Source: Halobacillus salinus (lineage in GTDB: Bacteria > Bacillota > Bacilli > Bacillales > Halobacillaceae). Taken from it: 64,000 nt of DNA. Shown piece after piece: positions 46,547 through 55,665 of this stretch. Below the pieces are notes generated by a model, which searched no databases, was not told the origin of the DNA, and saw nothing but the letters and a program-made list of their open reading frames with translations. The first letter of the stretch is position 1. Every line of letters starts with the position of its first letter. The stretch covers positions 868,001-932,000 of the forward strand of contig NZ_SRJC01000001.1 of the NCBI RefSeq assembly GCF_004684905.1, read 5' to 3'. Both the position numbers and the translations under genes were made by a program.

Positions 46547-48268
46547 ATGCTTACTGAATTATCTATTCGTGATTTTGCTATCATTGAACATGTTTCAGTG
46601 AACTTTAAAGAGGGCTTGACGGTACTGACGGGAGAGACGGGTGCTGGTAAGTCGATAATAATTGATGCGATTCAATTGCTCTCAGGAGGAAGAGGATCTG
46701 TAGAGTTCGTTCGTCATGGGACGAAGAAAGCAGAGATCGAAGGTTTATTTACTATCGAACCGGACCACCCTATTTATAATAAGGGTAGGGAATTTGGTGT
46801 GGAAATCGATGAGGATGGAATGGTAGTGCTTCATCGGACTATTACACATCAAGGGAAGAGTATCTGCCGGGTGAATGGGAAACTTGTTACGCTTGGCATT
46901 TTGAAGGAATTCGGTCAGACCTTGATTGATATTCACAGCCAACACGAGACGCAGTCTTTAATGGATCCGGAGCGACATATTGAATTATTAGATTTATTTT
47001 CTACTCCTGAATTGCAGCAGTCTCAACAAGAGTACCAAGCTTCTTATGAAAAATACCGAGCTCTTACAAAACGCTATAAAGAGCTTAGTGAAAATGAACA
47101 AGAAATGGCTCAACGCTTGGATCTTCTCGAATTTCAGTTGAATGAGCTCCAAGAAGCCGAGCTGGTTCCGAATGAAGATGACGACCTTAGCGACGAGCGA
47201 AAGAAGCTCATGAACTATGAGAAGATATATCAAGGGGTTCATGACGCTTATAATGCTTTATATGGTGAGCAAAGAGGTTTGGATTGGGTCGGTCATGCGA
47301 TGAGCTCCATGGAGTCCATTGCTGATTTTGATGATCAAATGGGCAAAGTGGCAGAGGAGCTATCCAACTCCTACTATATACTCGAAGAGCTTACTTTCCA
47401 GCTCAGTAGTCAAATGGCAGATCTTGAATTTGATCCGGAACGACTAAATCAAATTGAATCTCGTCTTAATGAGCTCAACAGACTTAAGAAAAAATATGGG
47501 GCATCTGTTGAAGAAATCATGGAATATGCATCCAAGATCGAAGAGGAAATAGATGAGATTAAAAACAAAGATTCTCATCTGTCAAAACTTGAGAACCAGA
47601 TCCATGAAATTGGTCAGGATGCCGTGCTGGAAGCCAAGGATATTCATGATTTACGAATCCAGTCGTCTGAAGAATTGTCCCAATCCATTCATGAGGAACT
47701 GAAGGACCTTTATTTAGAGAAAGCTGCATTCGCTGTTGATATCCAGATGAAGGACGGCAGGGAAGGCGACCCAGAGATTGATGGGAAACCAGTTCAACTA
47801 TTACCAAATGGATTTGATCTTGTGAAGTTTCTTATAACAACAAACCCTGGCGAACCTCTTAAAGAAATACATAAAGTGGCATCAGGCGGGGAAATGTCCC
47901 GAATTATGCTTGCGCTGAAACGAATCTTCTCTCGTCATCAAGGTGTGACAAGTGTAATTTTTGACGAAGTGGATACTGGTGTCAGCGGTCGTGTTGCACA
48001 AGCGATAGCGGAGAAGATCTACGGAATTTCCGTAGGCTCTCAAGTGTTATGTATTTCTCACTTACCACAAGTAGCAGCGATGGCTGACACGCATGTACGC
48101 ATCGAGAAACAAGTCGACAATGATCGGACCTATACGAAGGTAAGAGAATTACCTGATGAAGAAAAGGCAGATGAATTATCAAGAATGATTACAGGTGCAG
48201 AAATTACCAATACAACACTTGAGCATGCTCGGGAATTACTTGTCATGGCCAAACAGCATAAACAATAG
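46547..48268 (+). CDS. recN: DNA repair protein RecN
   Basis: A 573-residue SMC-like ATPase of double-strand-break repair. Walker A GETGAGKS is at residues 29-36; a central coiled coil (about 150-370) separates it from the signature VASGGEMSRIMLAL and Walker B VIFDEVDTGVSG. ATG 46547 follows TGAGGTGG. Terminated by the hairpin at 48291. Confidence 0.95.
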   Translation: MLTELSIRDFAIIEHVSVNFKEGLTVLTGETGAGKSIIIDAIQLLSGGRGSVEFVRHGTKKAEIEGLFTIEPDHPIYNKGREFGVEIDEDGMVVLHRTITHQGKSICRVNGKLVTLGILKEFGQTLIDIHSQHETQSLMDPERHIELLDLFSTPELQQSQQEYQASYEKYRALTKRYKELSENEQEMAQRLDLLEFQLNELQEAELVPNEDDDLSDERKKLMNYEKIYQGVHDAYNALYGEQRGLDWVGHAMSSMESIADFDDQMGKVAEELSNSYYILEELTFQLSSQMADLEFDPERLNQIESRLNELNRLKKKYGASVEEIMEYASKIEEEIDEIKNKDSHLSKLENQIHEIGQDAVLEAKDIHDLRIQSSEELSQSIHEELKDLYLEKAAFAVDIQMKDGREGDPEIDGKPVQLLPNGFDLVKFLITTNPGEPLKEIHKVASGGEMSRIMLALKRIFSRHQGVTSVIFDEVDTGVSGRVAQAIAEKIYGISVGSQVLCISHLPQVAAMADTHVRIEKQVDNDRTYTKVRELPDEEKADELSRMITGAEITNTTLEHARELLVMAKQHKQ

Positions 48269-48290
48269 AATCCAAATATTTGGTTAAGAT

Positions 48291-48324
48291 AAACGTAGGA
48301 AATGTTCCTGCGTTTATTTTTTTG
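48291..48324 (+). terminator. Terminator of recN
   Basis: AAACGTAGGAA / TTCCTGCGTTT hairpin followed by ATTTTTTTG. Confidence 0.8.
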
Positions 48325-48478
48325 TGTAAATCGTTTTTTATACTTGGTCAATGTTTCTTTTGGTGGGAATGCGTACTATAATTACGCAGATTATGCTCGT
48401 TTAAAAAAGGGCTGAAGAGACCACATTAGTAGTAAGCCACCTCAGTTGGCATTGGATGAATGAGGAGTGAGAGAACCT

Positions 48479-49720
48479 GTGATCCATCAAAGAACATTTA
48501 AATATATATGTGGTTCTATTCTCCTGCTGTTCATGCTTGCTTTACCTTTATTAAGCCCTGTTCAGAAGTACCTGTCCATTCCGGATGAAGTCAAAGTGAT
48601 GGCTTCTGAGGAAGTTCAGCCAGTCTGGAACGATTCCTCGAATGAAACACTGACAGCTTTTTCATCAGCTAGTGATCATCAAGTGTTTTATGAAGTTGCG
48701 GGAGTACCTTTAAAGAAAACGCAGATTCAGGAGATGAAGGATATTCGTCTCGTTCCGGGCGGTCAGTCGGTCGGTGTTGAACTGCATACGAAAGGTGTTC
48801 TCGTAGTCGGGCATCATCTTGTAGCAGGTAAAGGAGACAAGAAAGGCTCCCCTGGTGAAGATGCCAATGTACAAGTTGGAGATATCTTATTAAAAGGGAA
48901 TGGCCAAGAGTTGAATAGTATGGAGGATTTGTCTTCTTTAGTGAAGGAGTCCGGAAAATCGGGAGAAACCATCGAATTAACGTTACAACGAAATAATGAA
49001 GAAATGACAACGTCCCTACAACCGTCTTTCAGCGAGAAAGACCAGGAATACCAAGTAGGTCTTTACGTCCGTGATTCAGCAGCTGGAATTGGTACTATGA
49101 CGTTTTACCATCCGGATAGTAAAAAATACGGGGCTTTGGGCCATGTCATTTCTGATATGGATACGAAAAAGCCGATTCAAATCCATGAAGGAACAATCGT
49201 CGAATCCCATGTCACATCTATCGAAAGAGGCAGCCAAGGAGTACCTGGTGAGAAAAGGGCCCGCTTTTCGATGAATGACGACAGGCTTGGTACCATTACG
49301 AAAAACACGCCTTTTGGCATTTTTGGCGAATTAGATGACACCATCAACAATGATCGCTATCCTGAGGGACTTCCTGTTGGGTATTCTGATCAAGTAGAAG
49401 AAGGTCCTGCTAAAATTTTGACCGTTCTGAATGGTGACAAACTGCAAGCGTTCGATATCGAAATCGTAAGCAACATGCCGAAGAAAACACCAGTGACAAA
49501 AGGAATGATCGTAAAAGTCACCGATAAGGAATTATTAGAGAAAACAGGTGGGATTGTTCAAGGTATGAGTGGAAGTCCAATCATACAGAATGGAAAAATT
49601 GTAGGTGCAGTAACTCATGTGTTCGTAAACGATCCAACAAGCGGATATGGAGTACACATTGAGTGGATGCTACAAGAAGCCGGGATTGAAATTTACGAGA
49701 AGTCAGCAAAAGCCAGTTAA
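48479..49720 (+). CDS. spoIVB: SpoIVB serine peptidase (S55)
   Basis: A 413-residue forespore-secreted protease that triggers sigma-K processing in the mother cell. An N-terminal membrane anchor (about residues 8-28) is followed by a PDZ domain (about 100-180) and the S55 peptidase domain, with His222 in GALGHVIS and the catalytic serine in QGMSGSP (Ser364/366). The start is likely GTG 48479, nine bases after GAGGAG; GTG 48467 lies on that site. It directly precedes spo0A, as in other Bacillaceae. Confidence 0.94.
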   Translation: MIHQRTFKYICGSILLLFMLALPLLSPVQKYLSIPDEVKVMASEEVQPVWNDSSNETLTAFSSASDHQVFYEVAGVPLKKTQIQEMKDIRLVPGGQSVGVELHTKGVLVVGHHLVAGKGDKKGSPGEDANVQVGDILLKGNGQELNSMEDLSSLVKESGKSGETIELTLQRNNEEMTTSLQPSFSEKDQEYQVGLYVRDSAAGIGTMTFYHPDSKKYGALGHVISDMDTKKPIQIHEGTIVESHVTSIERGSQGVPGEKRARFSMNDDRLGTITKNTPFGIFGELDDTINNDRYPEGLPVGYSDQVEEGPAKILTVLNGDKLQAFDIEIVSNMPKKTPVTKGMIVKVTDKELLEKTGGIVQGMSGSPIIQNGKIVGAVTHVFVNDPTSGYGVHIEWMLQEAGIEIYEKSAKAS

Positions 49721-49747
49721 AGAGCTCTTAGATGAGCTCTTTTTTAC
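49721..49747 (+). terminator. Terminator of spoIVB
   Basis: AGAGCTC / GAGCTCT hairpin followed by TTTTTT. Confidence 0.85.
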
Positions 49748-49769
49748 ATACATGACAACGTAAAATTGA

Positions 49770-49920
49770 TTCGACAAATTTCGACAATACTAAGAGGTGT
49801 TTTGTCGAAAACATGCGAATTCTAAAGTATTTTTAAGCATTTTGAAGATAATCTCAAATAATGAAATTTTTTTGTTATAATAAAAAAGGGTTAAGTTACC
49901 TGTTGTCGAATACCTTATGC
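49770..49920 (+). promoter_or_regulatory. spo0A control region with four Spo0A boxes and a sigma-H-like promoter
   Basis: The heptamer TGTCGAA occurs at 49770-49776 and 49780-49786 (minus strand) and 49803-49809 and 49914-49920 (plus strand). AGAGGTGTT (49793-49801) and TGCGAAT (49814-49820) resemble sigma-H elements at 12-bp spacing, with one Spo0A box between them. This fits autoregulation of spo0A; individual roles are inferred. Confidence 0.7.
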
Positions 49921-49959
49921 AAGGGATGAGAGAACCATACTCGTAAGGAGGAAAAATAA

Positions 49960-50736
49960 ATGGAGAAGATTCAAGTTTGTTTGGCAGATGATAATCGTGA
50001 GCTCGTAAAGCTACTTGAGGAATATTTCGAGGACACGCAGGATATTAACGTGGTGGGTGCTTCTTACAACGGTAAAGACTGTTTGCAAATGGTAGAGGAG
50101 AAGAAGCCGGACGTCCTTATTTTAGATATAATCATGCCTCATTTGGATGGACTGGCTGTATTGTCCAAATTGAAGGAGTTCGAAAACCAACCTGATGTCA
50201 TTATGCTGACTGCTTTTGGTCAAGAAGAGGTTACGAAGAAAGCGGTTGAACTGGGAGCTTCTTATTTCATGATGAAACCGTTTGATTTAGACCACCTAGG
50301 AGAACAGATCCGCCAATTGAAGCATGCTGGAGACCCGATCAACCGAGCTTTAGGCAGCACATACACGTCTGCTAAGAAGAAGCCTGACTTGGATACAAGC
50401 ATCACTCATATCATCCATGAAGTGGGAGTACCTGCTCACATTAAGGGATACCAGTATTTGCGTGAAGCTATAACGATGGTGTATCGCGATTTGGAACTCC
50501 TTGGCTCTATTACGAAAGTTCTCTACCCAGACATTGCAACGAAGTACAATACGACAGCATCTAGAGTAGAGCGTGCTATCCGTCATGCGATTGAAGTCGC
50601 TTGGAACAGAGGTAATATCGATGCGATTTCGTCCTTATTCGGTTATACAATCTCCAATACAAAAGCGAAGCCGACCAATTCCGAATTCATCGCAATGGTT
50701 GCTGACCGCTTGCGTTTGGAGCATAAAGCTAGCTAA
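49960..50736 (+). CDS. spo0A: Sporulation master regulator Spo0A
   Basis: A 258-residue response regulator. The receiver domain has Asp10-Asp11, the phosphorylated Asp56 in LILDIIMPH, and the conserved lysine in MMKPFD; the C-terminal DNA-binding domain (from ~residue 145) shows [18 protein letters not shown], the sigmaA/DNA-contact region. GTAAGGAGG precedes the ATG. Controls entry to sporulation and much of stationary-phase expression. Confidence 0.97.
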   Translation: MEKIQVCLADDNRELVKLLEEYFEDTQDINVVGASYNGKDCLQMVEEKKPDVLILDIIMPHLDGLAVLSKLKEFENQPDVIMLTAFGQEEVTKKAVELGASYFMMKPFDLDHLGEQIRQLKHAGDPINRALGSTYTSAKKKPDLDTSITHIIHEVGVPAHIKGYQYLREAITMVYRDLELLGSITKVLYPDIATKYNTTASRVERAIRHAIEVAWNRGNIDAISSLFGYTISNTKAKPTNSEFIAMVADRLRLEHKAS

Positions 50737-50743
50737 TTATAGG

Positions 50744-50776
50744 AAAAGGCCTTGGCAAGTTGCCAGGGCCTTTTTT
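50744..50776. terminator. Bidirectional terminator after spo0A
   Basis: AAAAGGCCTTGGCAA / TTGCCAGGGCCTTTTTT hairpin, overlapping the end of the convergent small gene. Confidence 0.88.
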
Positions 50777-51056
50777 ATTTATATTCCATCCATGTATGTA
50801 TATGGTGTGCCAGTTCTGGATCATCATAAAAGCCTTTATCAATGGCTTTCAAATAAGGATGAAGTAACTTCTGCAGAGGAGGTTCGAGTAAGAAGATCCC
50901 TAGACGGTTGAACAGACGATAGCAGAACGGCAATTCGGGATATTGAATGATCACGAAGCGGTGACCACTATGTTGGTATGTACAAACTAAATTGAAGTCG
51001 CATTCTGAGGGGTAGTACGAGTAGCCTCCAAAGCCGTTTCTGCGGCGTATCAACAA
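50775..51056 (-). CDS. Small conserved-looking protein of unknown function
   Basis: A 93-residue soluble protein, rich in aromatic residues (NGFGGYSYYPSECDFN, HSGHRFVIIQYPELPF), that I do not recognise. I chose TTG 51056 because GGAAGGAGGACT sits seven bases upstream; the same frame stays open to 51200, but the upstream starts have no binding site and the stretch contains a TATAAT (51099-51094, minus) that could be its promoter. Convergent with spo0A and divergent from the aspartokinase gene. Confidence 0.65.
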   Translation of the reverse strand: MLIRRRNGFGGYSYYPSECDFNLVCTYQHSGHRFVIIQYPELPFCYRLFNRLGIFLLEPPLQKLLHPYLKAIDKGFYDDPELAHHIHTWMEYK

Positions 51057-51192
51057 GGGGAGTCCTCCTTCCGTTAGATGTAAACCTGTAATCATTATAC
51101 ATGAATAGAAAAGGAATTTGTCATCTAATGTCAATTTTGTGAGAAATTCATCAACTTTTTTTAAATAAGACTTCATTTCCATCTGTTTATTG

Positions 51193-51201
51193 TGATACAA
51201 T
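51193..51201 (+). promoter_or_regulatory. Extended -10 promoter candidate for aspartokinase
   Basis: TGATACAAT is an extended -10 element 46 bp before the start; the -35 (TTCATT, 51172-51177) is weak. No lysine riboswitch or T-box is visible in the short leader. Confidence 0.4.
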
Positions 51202-51246
51202 TCTTAATTATTAAATACTTTAGGTCGTTAATGGGGTGTTGTGTGT

Positions 51247-52602
51247 ATGAAAGTGGTTAAGTTCGGGGGAAGTTCAGTAGCAAGTGGAAATCAGATCAAG
51301 AAAATAACGGGTATCATTACGTCAGATGAAAAACGGCGAGTGATTGTCGTATCTGCACCAGGAAAACGTTCTAGTGACGATGTGAAAGTAACGGACCTGC
51401 TTATTCAATTAGGGGATTCACTGCAAATAGGGGTGGATCATGAAGAGGCATACAGACAGGTCATTTCCAGGTTTGAAGAGATCGTGCTGGACTTAAATCT
51501 AGATGAATCTGTACTAAGAGAGGTCCAGAGAAAGATTGATGATTCGATCGCGCTGATCCGAAGTGAGGACCCGACTGGAATCGATGCCTTGAAAGCCTGT
51601 GGTGAGGACGGTTCTGCGTTGGTGGTAAGTGCGTACCTGCAAACGTTAGGGCATGAAGGAACTTATGTGAATCCTAAAGAGGCAGGCATCTTAGTAAAGG
51701 ATCAGCCTGGTGGGGCACTTGTATTAGAAGAAAGCTTCGAGCGATTGTATAAGTTAAGAGAGAGGCAAGGTACCCTGGTGATTCCTGGTTTCTTTGGATT
51801 TACTGAAGAAGATCAGTTGGTGACCTTCTCTAGAGGTGGTTCAGATATAACGGGGAGTATCGTTGCCGCGGGGGTCAAGGCTGATTTGTATGAGAACTTC
51901 ACGGATGTAGATTCGGTCTTTTGTGTGAACCCGATGTATGTGGAGAACCCTCGTCCTTTAACTTCTCTTACTTATAGAGAAATGAGGGAGCTTTCCTATG
52001 CTGGTTTTGGGGTCTTTCATGATGAAGCACTTATACCGGCATTCAAAGAGAAAATTCCAGTCTGTATAAAGAACACAAATAATCCTACTGCTCCGGGTAC
52101 AATGATTGTAGCTGAGCTACCTGAAAGAGAAGAGCACGTGGTTGGAATAGCAAGTGACGAAGGATTTTTGAACCTTTATGTTAGCAAATACTTAATGAAC
52201 CGGGAAATTGGTTTCGGACGCAGGTTACTTCAAATTTTGGAAGACGAAGGGGTATCATTCGAGCATGCTCCATCTGGGATAGACGATATGTCCGTCATTA
52301 TCCGCGAGCATCACCTACCAAAAGATAAAGAAGAAATTGTCTTGCAGCGTATCAATGACGAACTTCAAGTTGATATGGTCTTGATTGAACGGGATATGGC
52401 AATGATCATGATTGTAGGGGAAGGGATGAACCAGACGATCGGCATTGCAAGCAGTGCGACCTCTGCGTTCCAGGAAGCGGGAGTCAACATTGAAATGATT
52501 AACCAAGGCTCATCCGAAGTATCCATGATGTTTGGAGTGAAATCAGAAGGGTTAGGGCCAGCAGTTCAGGCCCTATATAAAGTGTTCTTTGGTGAAAAAT
52601 AA
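51247..52602 (+). CDS. Aspartate kinase
   Basis: A 451-residue aspartokinase, first step of the lysine, threonine and methionine pathway. The kinase domain has KFGGSSVA at residues 5-12, SRGGSDITGS and the FTDVDSVF stretch; two C-terminal ACT domains (from ~residue 300) provide feedback control. The length resembles the single-chain YclM/ThrD type rather than the LysC alpha/beta type. ATG 51247 follows GGGGTG. A lone gene with its own terminator. Confidence 0.93.
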   Translation: MKVVKFGGSSVASGNQIKKITGIITSDEKRRVIVVSAPGKRSSDDVKVTDLLIQLGDSLQIGVDHEEAYRQVISRFEEIVLDLNLDESVLREVQRKIDDSIALIRSEDPTGIDALKACGEDGSALVVSAYLQTLGHEGTYVNPKEAGILVKDQPGGALVLEESFERLYKLRERQGTLVIPGFFGFTEEDQLVTFSRGGSDITGSIVAAGVKADLYENFTDVDSVFCVNPMYVENPRPLTSLTYREMRELSYAGFGVFHDEALIPAFKEKIPVCIKNTNNPTAPGTMIVAELPEREEHVVGIASDEGFLNLYVSKYLMNREIGFGRRLLQILEDEGVSFEHAPSGIDDMSVIIREHHLPKDKEEIVLQRINDELQVDMVLIERDMAMIMIVGEGMNQTIGIASSATSAFQEAGVNIEMINQGSSEVSMMFGVKSEGLGPAVQALYKVFFGEK

Positions 52603-52646
52603 AAAAGCGAAGCAGAGAGGTTATTCCTCTTGCTTCGCTTTTTTTT
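52602..52646. terminator. Bidirectional terminator between aspartokinase and exonuclease genes
   Basis: AAAAAAGCGAAGCAGAGAGG / CCTCTTGCTTCGCTTTTTTTT; the arm includes the exonuclease stop codon. Confidence 0.9.
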
Positions 52647-53367
52647 GTTTTTGCAAAATCTTCTCCAGCTCTCCGAATGTTTCAATGTGGAGGTTTAATG
52701 TCATATATAAGAGTTGCCGAAATAATTCTGCTGTCATGATCGCATCATTCAGAGCATGGTGACGATCCCTTTTCTCTATTCCAAAATATTTTAATAATGG
52801 ATCCAGTTGGTGCTTGTCTGATGGCAATAGCCACTGGGCGAGCAAATGGGAATCGATGACGGGCGGGGAATAAACTGGAAGTTTCCACCGCTTTAACATG
52901 GACTGTAAGAAGCGCATATCAAACTTGGCTGGGTGTGCAACCAGAACAGATCCTTCACTGTAATCGAGAAAGTTTTGGAACCCATCGATAAACGGACTTG
53001 CATTCCTCAGACCTTCTCTCGTTAGTCCGGTTAACCGCAACGTCTGGTTGTTGACGGGTCGGATCGGCCGGATCACTTGGTGAAACGTCTTCCTGTGACA
53101 CGCGTCCAATCCATTGATACGGATAGCTCCAATGGAAATGATTTCGTGCCCGATCTCCGGGAGGAATCCAGTGGTCTCCAAATCGAAGATCGTATAATCT
53201 AATTCCTCGAGCGATTTATACTTCATACGTGGGTCCCTTTTGTAATCGACTAGTTGCTGCTCTAAGCTTTGATAGTGACTCCAGTGTAAATATGGTTTTA
53301 TCTTAAAGTGGTAAATTGGTTTTTCAAAAAGAATATATTTCAAAATTTGTAAGTCAACGGGAAGCAT
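52621..53367 (-). CDS. DEDDh 3'-5' exonuclease, DnaQ/PolC epsilon-like
   Basis: A 248-residue exonuclease. All five catalytic residues can be seen: Asp62 and Glu64 in FDLETTG, Asp150 in AKFDMRF, and His203 and Asp208 in HHALNDA. A ~55-residue N-terminal extension precedes the nuclease fold. The start overlaps the stop of the upstream DUF294 gene by one base (TAATG), so the two are translationally coupled. Not a polymerase subunit by context; more likely a stand-alone nuclease working with the signalling protein. Substrate unknown. Confidence 0.9.
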   Translation of the reverse strand: MLPVDLQILKYILFEKPIYHFKIKPYLHWSHYQSLEQQLVDYKRDPRMKYKSLEELDYTIFDLETTGFLPEIGHEIISIGAIRINGLDACHRKTFHQVIRPIRPVNNQTLRLTGLTREGLRNASPFIDGFQNFLDYSEGSVLVAHPAKFDMRFLQSMLKRWKLPVYSPPVIDSHLLAQWLLPSDKHQLDPLLKYFGIEKRDRHHALNDAIMTAELFRQLLYMTLNLHIETFGELEKILQKQKKAKQEE

Positions 53368-55274
53368 TAAACCACCCGATTCCTATTGTAGCTTAGCTCA
53401 AGAACTTGTTGGAGACGTTTTGCAATGATCAGTGCTTCTCTCAACGAACGGCGTTGGTCTTTTTTCAGTTGGGTCAACTTCAAGTCGTTCGAGAGCGTTT
53501 CATCTTCTTCAAGCTGTGCTAAATTCTCTTCTAATCGAAACAACATGAGTCGGTGAAGGGCCGTTTTGGCATTTTCGACGTCGCGTGGGTGGAAACGTTC
53601 TTGTTCAGCCAATGCCTCTAATCGGTTCACGGTGTTTATTGCTTCAATTCCATGCTTCATACTATAGATACGAACGGCATTAACAATTTGCATGATTGCT
53701 GATTTCTTTAAGTTCAAGGTGCGTTTCTTTCCTACACCTGAAATTCTACCGAACGGTTGGACGGGTACGCGGAACCTTAACGTATCTTTCATAAGAAGTT
53801 GGTGAAGGTTCAATGATTTGCTCACGCGGTCCGTAACGTATTTCTTTAAATCGTAGGCGAGCGAGTAGTCACCGAAGATAGGTCTGAAGTCCATGAAAAT
53901 AGTGAAGTCTCTGATTTCTTCTGCGTCCATTTGTTCAATCCATCGGTCGATGCTTTTATGCCAGTTGGACATTTGTTGGCGCCACTTGTCTTCTTTGGCC
54001 ATAATACCTCCCTTGCAGTAAGGGAAACCACACTCATTCAGCATTCGGTTAATTTTTTCTGCGAAAATCTGGAAGTATTCTTCAATTTGTTTGTAGTTCT
54101 TGGAATTCTCATAATCCGCCAAAATCATGCCATTATCCTGATCGGTGGAGAAGGATTGTTCTTTCCTTCCTTCGCTTCCCATCACAAGGAAACAATAATT
54201 GATCGGTGGTGCACCGTGCCCTTCTGCAATCATCTCATCTTCAGCGATTTGGACTATTTGCTTATGGATCCTATCATTGTAATTAGTCATAAGTTCCGCT
54301 ATATCATAAGCAAACATTTTCTCTTTGATCAAGCTGCGAATGAATTGTTGAAATCTTACATTGAGAATAGGGGAAAGCGGTTTTATCTCTTCGACACTTG
54401 TTGCATTCGATATTCTGTAGGTCAAATCGAAGTAAACCGAATTCTTTATAGTGAAGAACGAGGATTGTCTCAGCACACCGACAACTTTATCCTTGTGAAG
54501 AACAGGGATTATTTCGGTTGGATGGTGTTTTAAGTAACTGAGTGCATCGTAAATGAACTCCTGCTGGTTTATTTCATAGGATTCCTCAGCCATGTAGGCA
54601 CTTACCGGGTTCAGGTGATCGTTTTCGAAATATGCTTTCAATATTTCTCCATACCCAATCATGCCAAGCATGGTCTTCCCATCGTCACTTACGATTAATG
54701 CTTCTATTTTCTGCTGCTGAAGCATTCGGGCGGCTTCTTCAATAGAAGCATCCGGATGGATGAAAGTGGGTGTCTCCATATAAGCTTCTGCACGCTTCTT
54801 ATACAGTTCCCTGTCATCTTGTTCATCCGTAGTTGAGCTTTTGTACTTTACTTCGTCGTAAAGACTTTTCATTAAATGACTGATGCCATCCATTACGACT
54901 TTGGAAAACTTCGTATTGTTAGACATTACTTGTAGGAATGACTCACGGTTGAAACAGAGTGTTTTTACTGGTTCTAGTGCTTGGACCGAGAATCTCATTT
55001 CACCACTAGTCAAAAGAATCATAATCCCGACTAAGTCCCCCGGGTAATAGAAACGCACAGAGAGCTGACGCCCATTCGAACGGTGCATAATATTCTTCGC
55101 AAGACCAGAAACTAAAAAGTGGATATCAATGGTATCATCCTCCTGGTCCTCATGGATCAAGAACTCATTTTTGCTGTATTCCTTTACGACTGCTTCTCCG
55201 AAAATTTCTTCAAACTCTTCATCATTGAGCAAATCGAAAGGATATTGTGTCTTGAATAATTCAAACTCTTGCAT
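53367..55274 (-). CDS. cNMP-binding/CBS/DUF294 nucleotidyltransferase-like signalling protein
   Basis: A 635-residue multidomain protein. Residues ~10-130 form a cyclic-nucleotide-binding fold (FLIHEDQEDDT, YYPGDLVGIM); ~165-285 are a CBS pair; ~300-440 are a DUF294 nucleotidyltransferase-like domain with GSEGRKEQ...DQDNG near residues 364-380; the rest is the helical DUF294 C-terminal domain. The GSxxR and DxD-type residues are kept, so nucleotidyl transfer is possible but unproven. Coupled to the exonuclease downstream and 22 bases after yqzF. Such pairs are known in other bacteria near acetate genes; none is present here. Confidence 0.88.
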   Translation of the reverse strand: MQEFELFKTQYPFDLLNDEEFEEIFGEAVVKEYSKNEFLIHEDQEDDTIDIHFLVSGLAKNIMHRSNGRQLSVRFYYPGDLVGIMILLTSGEMRFSVQALEPVKTLCFNRESFLQVMSNNTKFSKVVMDGISHLMKSLYDEVKYKSSTTDEQDDRELYKKRAEAYMETPTFIHPDASIEEAARMLQQQKIEALIVSDDGKTMLGMIGYGEILKAYFENDHLNPVSAYMAEESYEINQQEFIYDALSYLKHHPTEIIPVLHKDKVVGVLRQSSFFTIKNSVYFDLTYRISNATSVEEIKPLSPILNVRFQQFIRSLIKEKMFAYDIAELMTNYNDRIHKQIVQIAEDEMIAEGHGAPPINYCFLVMGSEGRKEQSFSTDQDNGMILADYENSKNYKQIEEYFQIFAEKINRMLNECGFPYCKGGIMAKEDKWRQQMSNWHKSIDRWIEQMDAEEIRDFTIFMDFRPIFGDYSLAYDLKKYVTDRVSKSLNLHQLLMKDTLRFRVPVQPFGRISGVGKKRTLNLKKSAIMQIVNAVRIYSMKHGIEAINTVNRLEALAEQERFHPRDVENAKTALHRLMLFRLEENLAQLEEDETLSNDLKLTQLKKDQRRSLREALIIAKRLQQVLELSYNRNRVV

Positions 55275-55296
55275 AGAGCAACCCCCTTAAATAGGA

Positions 55297-55533
55297 TCAA
55301 TCTTCATTCTTAAAGCGTCCTTTCGTCAGGTTGCGTTTCCGGTCACGGTGTAATATGAACCCTCCGATAAAAGCAATTCCTCCCACGACAAAGACGAGTC
55401 CGACAAGGCCTTGTAAGCCTATGTGTAAGTAGACAGGGTGAAATTCGCCGAATAGGGCGTCCCTGATCAATTTAATGCCATAAACCGCTAAGATTCCAGG
55501 CATTACTAAAATGAGTAAAGCAATTAATCTCAT
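55297..55533 (-). CDS. yqzF: DUF2627 membrane protein YqzF
   Basis: A 78-residue protein with two membrane segments (about residues 2-22 and 36-62) followed by GGFILHRDRKRN and a charged tail, the DUF2627 pattern. Its position divergent from bkdR equals B. subtilis yqzF. AAGGAG precedes the ATG at 55533. Probably cotranscribed with the DUF294 and exonuclease genes. Function unknown. Confidence 0.88.
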   Translation of the reverse strand: MRLIALLILVMPGILAVYGIKLIRDALFGEFHPVYLHIGLQGLVGLVFVVGGIAFIGGFILHRDRKRNLTKGRFKNED

Positions 55534-55563
55534 AGTGTTAACTCCTTAATTTAATCCATTCAC

Positions 55564-55592
55564 AGTATATCAAATCAGGACCTTCAAAGGAA
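55564..55592 (-). promoter_or_regulatory. Promoter of yqzF (extended -10)
   Basis: On the minus strand TTCCTT (55592-55587), 17 bp, TATACT (55569-55564), with TGA before the -10 giving an extended element. Confidence 0.55.
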
Positions 55593-55603
55593 TAACAGAA
55601 CAC

Positions 55604-55632
55604 TTGCTAAAAAATGCAGACTCATGTATGAT
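55604..55632 (+). promoter_or_regulatory. Sigma-A promoter of bkdR
   Basis: TTGCTA (55604-55609), 17 bp, TATGAT (55627-55632). It overlaps an upstream in-frame extension of the bkdR frame, supporting the later start at 55666. Confidence 0.7.
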
Positions 55633-55665
55633 AAAAATGCGCAAAAAATTGCAGGGTGTGATGAA

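Noticed and set aside
48348-48382. Possible sigma-G or sigma-A elements before spoIVB (CGTACTA, TATAAT)
   Set aside because: The -10-like bases are present but no -35 of either class is found at acceptable spacing, so I cannot support a defined promoter.
51061-51246. Possible lysine riboswitch or T-box before aspartokinase
   Set aside because: The leader after the likely promoter is under 50 nt and has no terminator, too short for either element.
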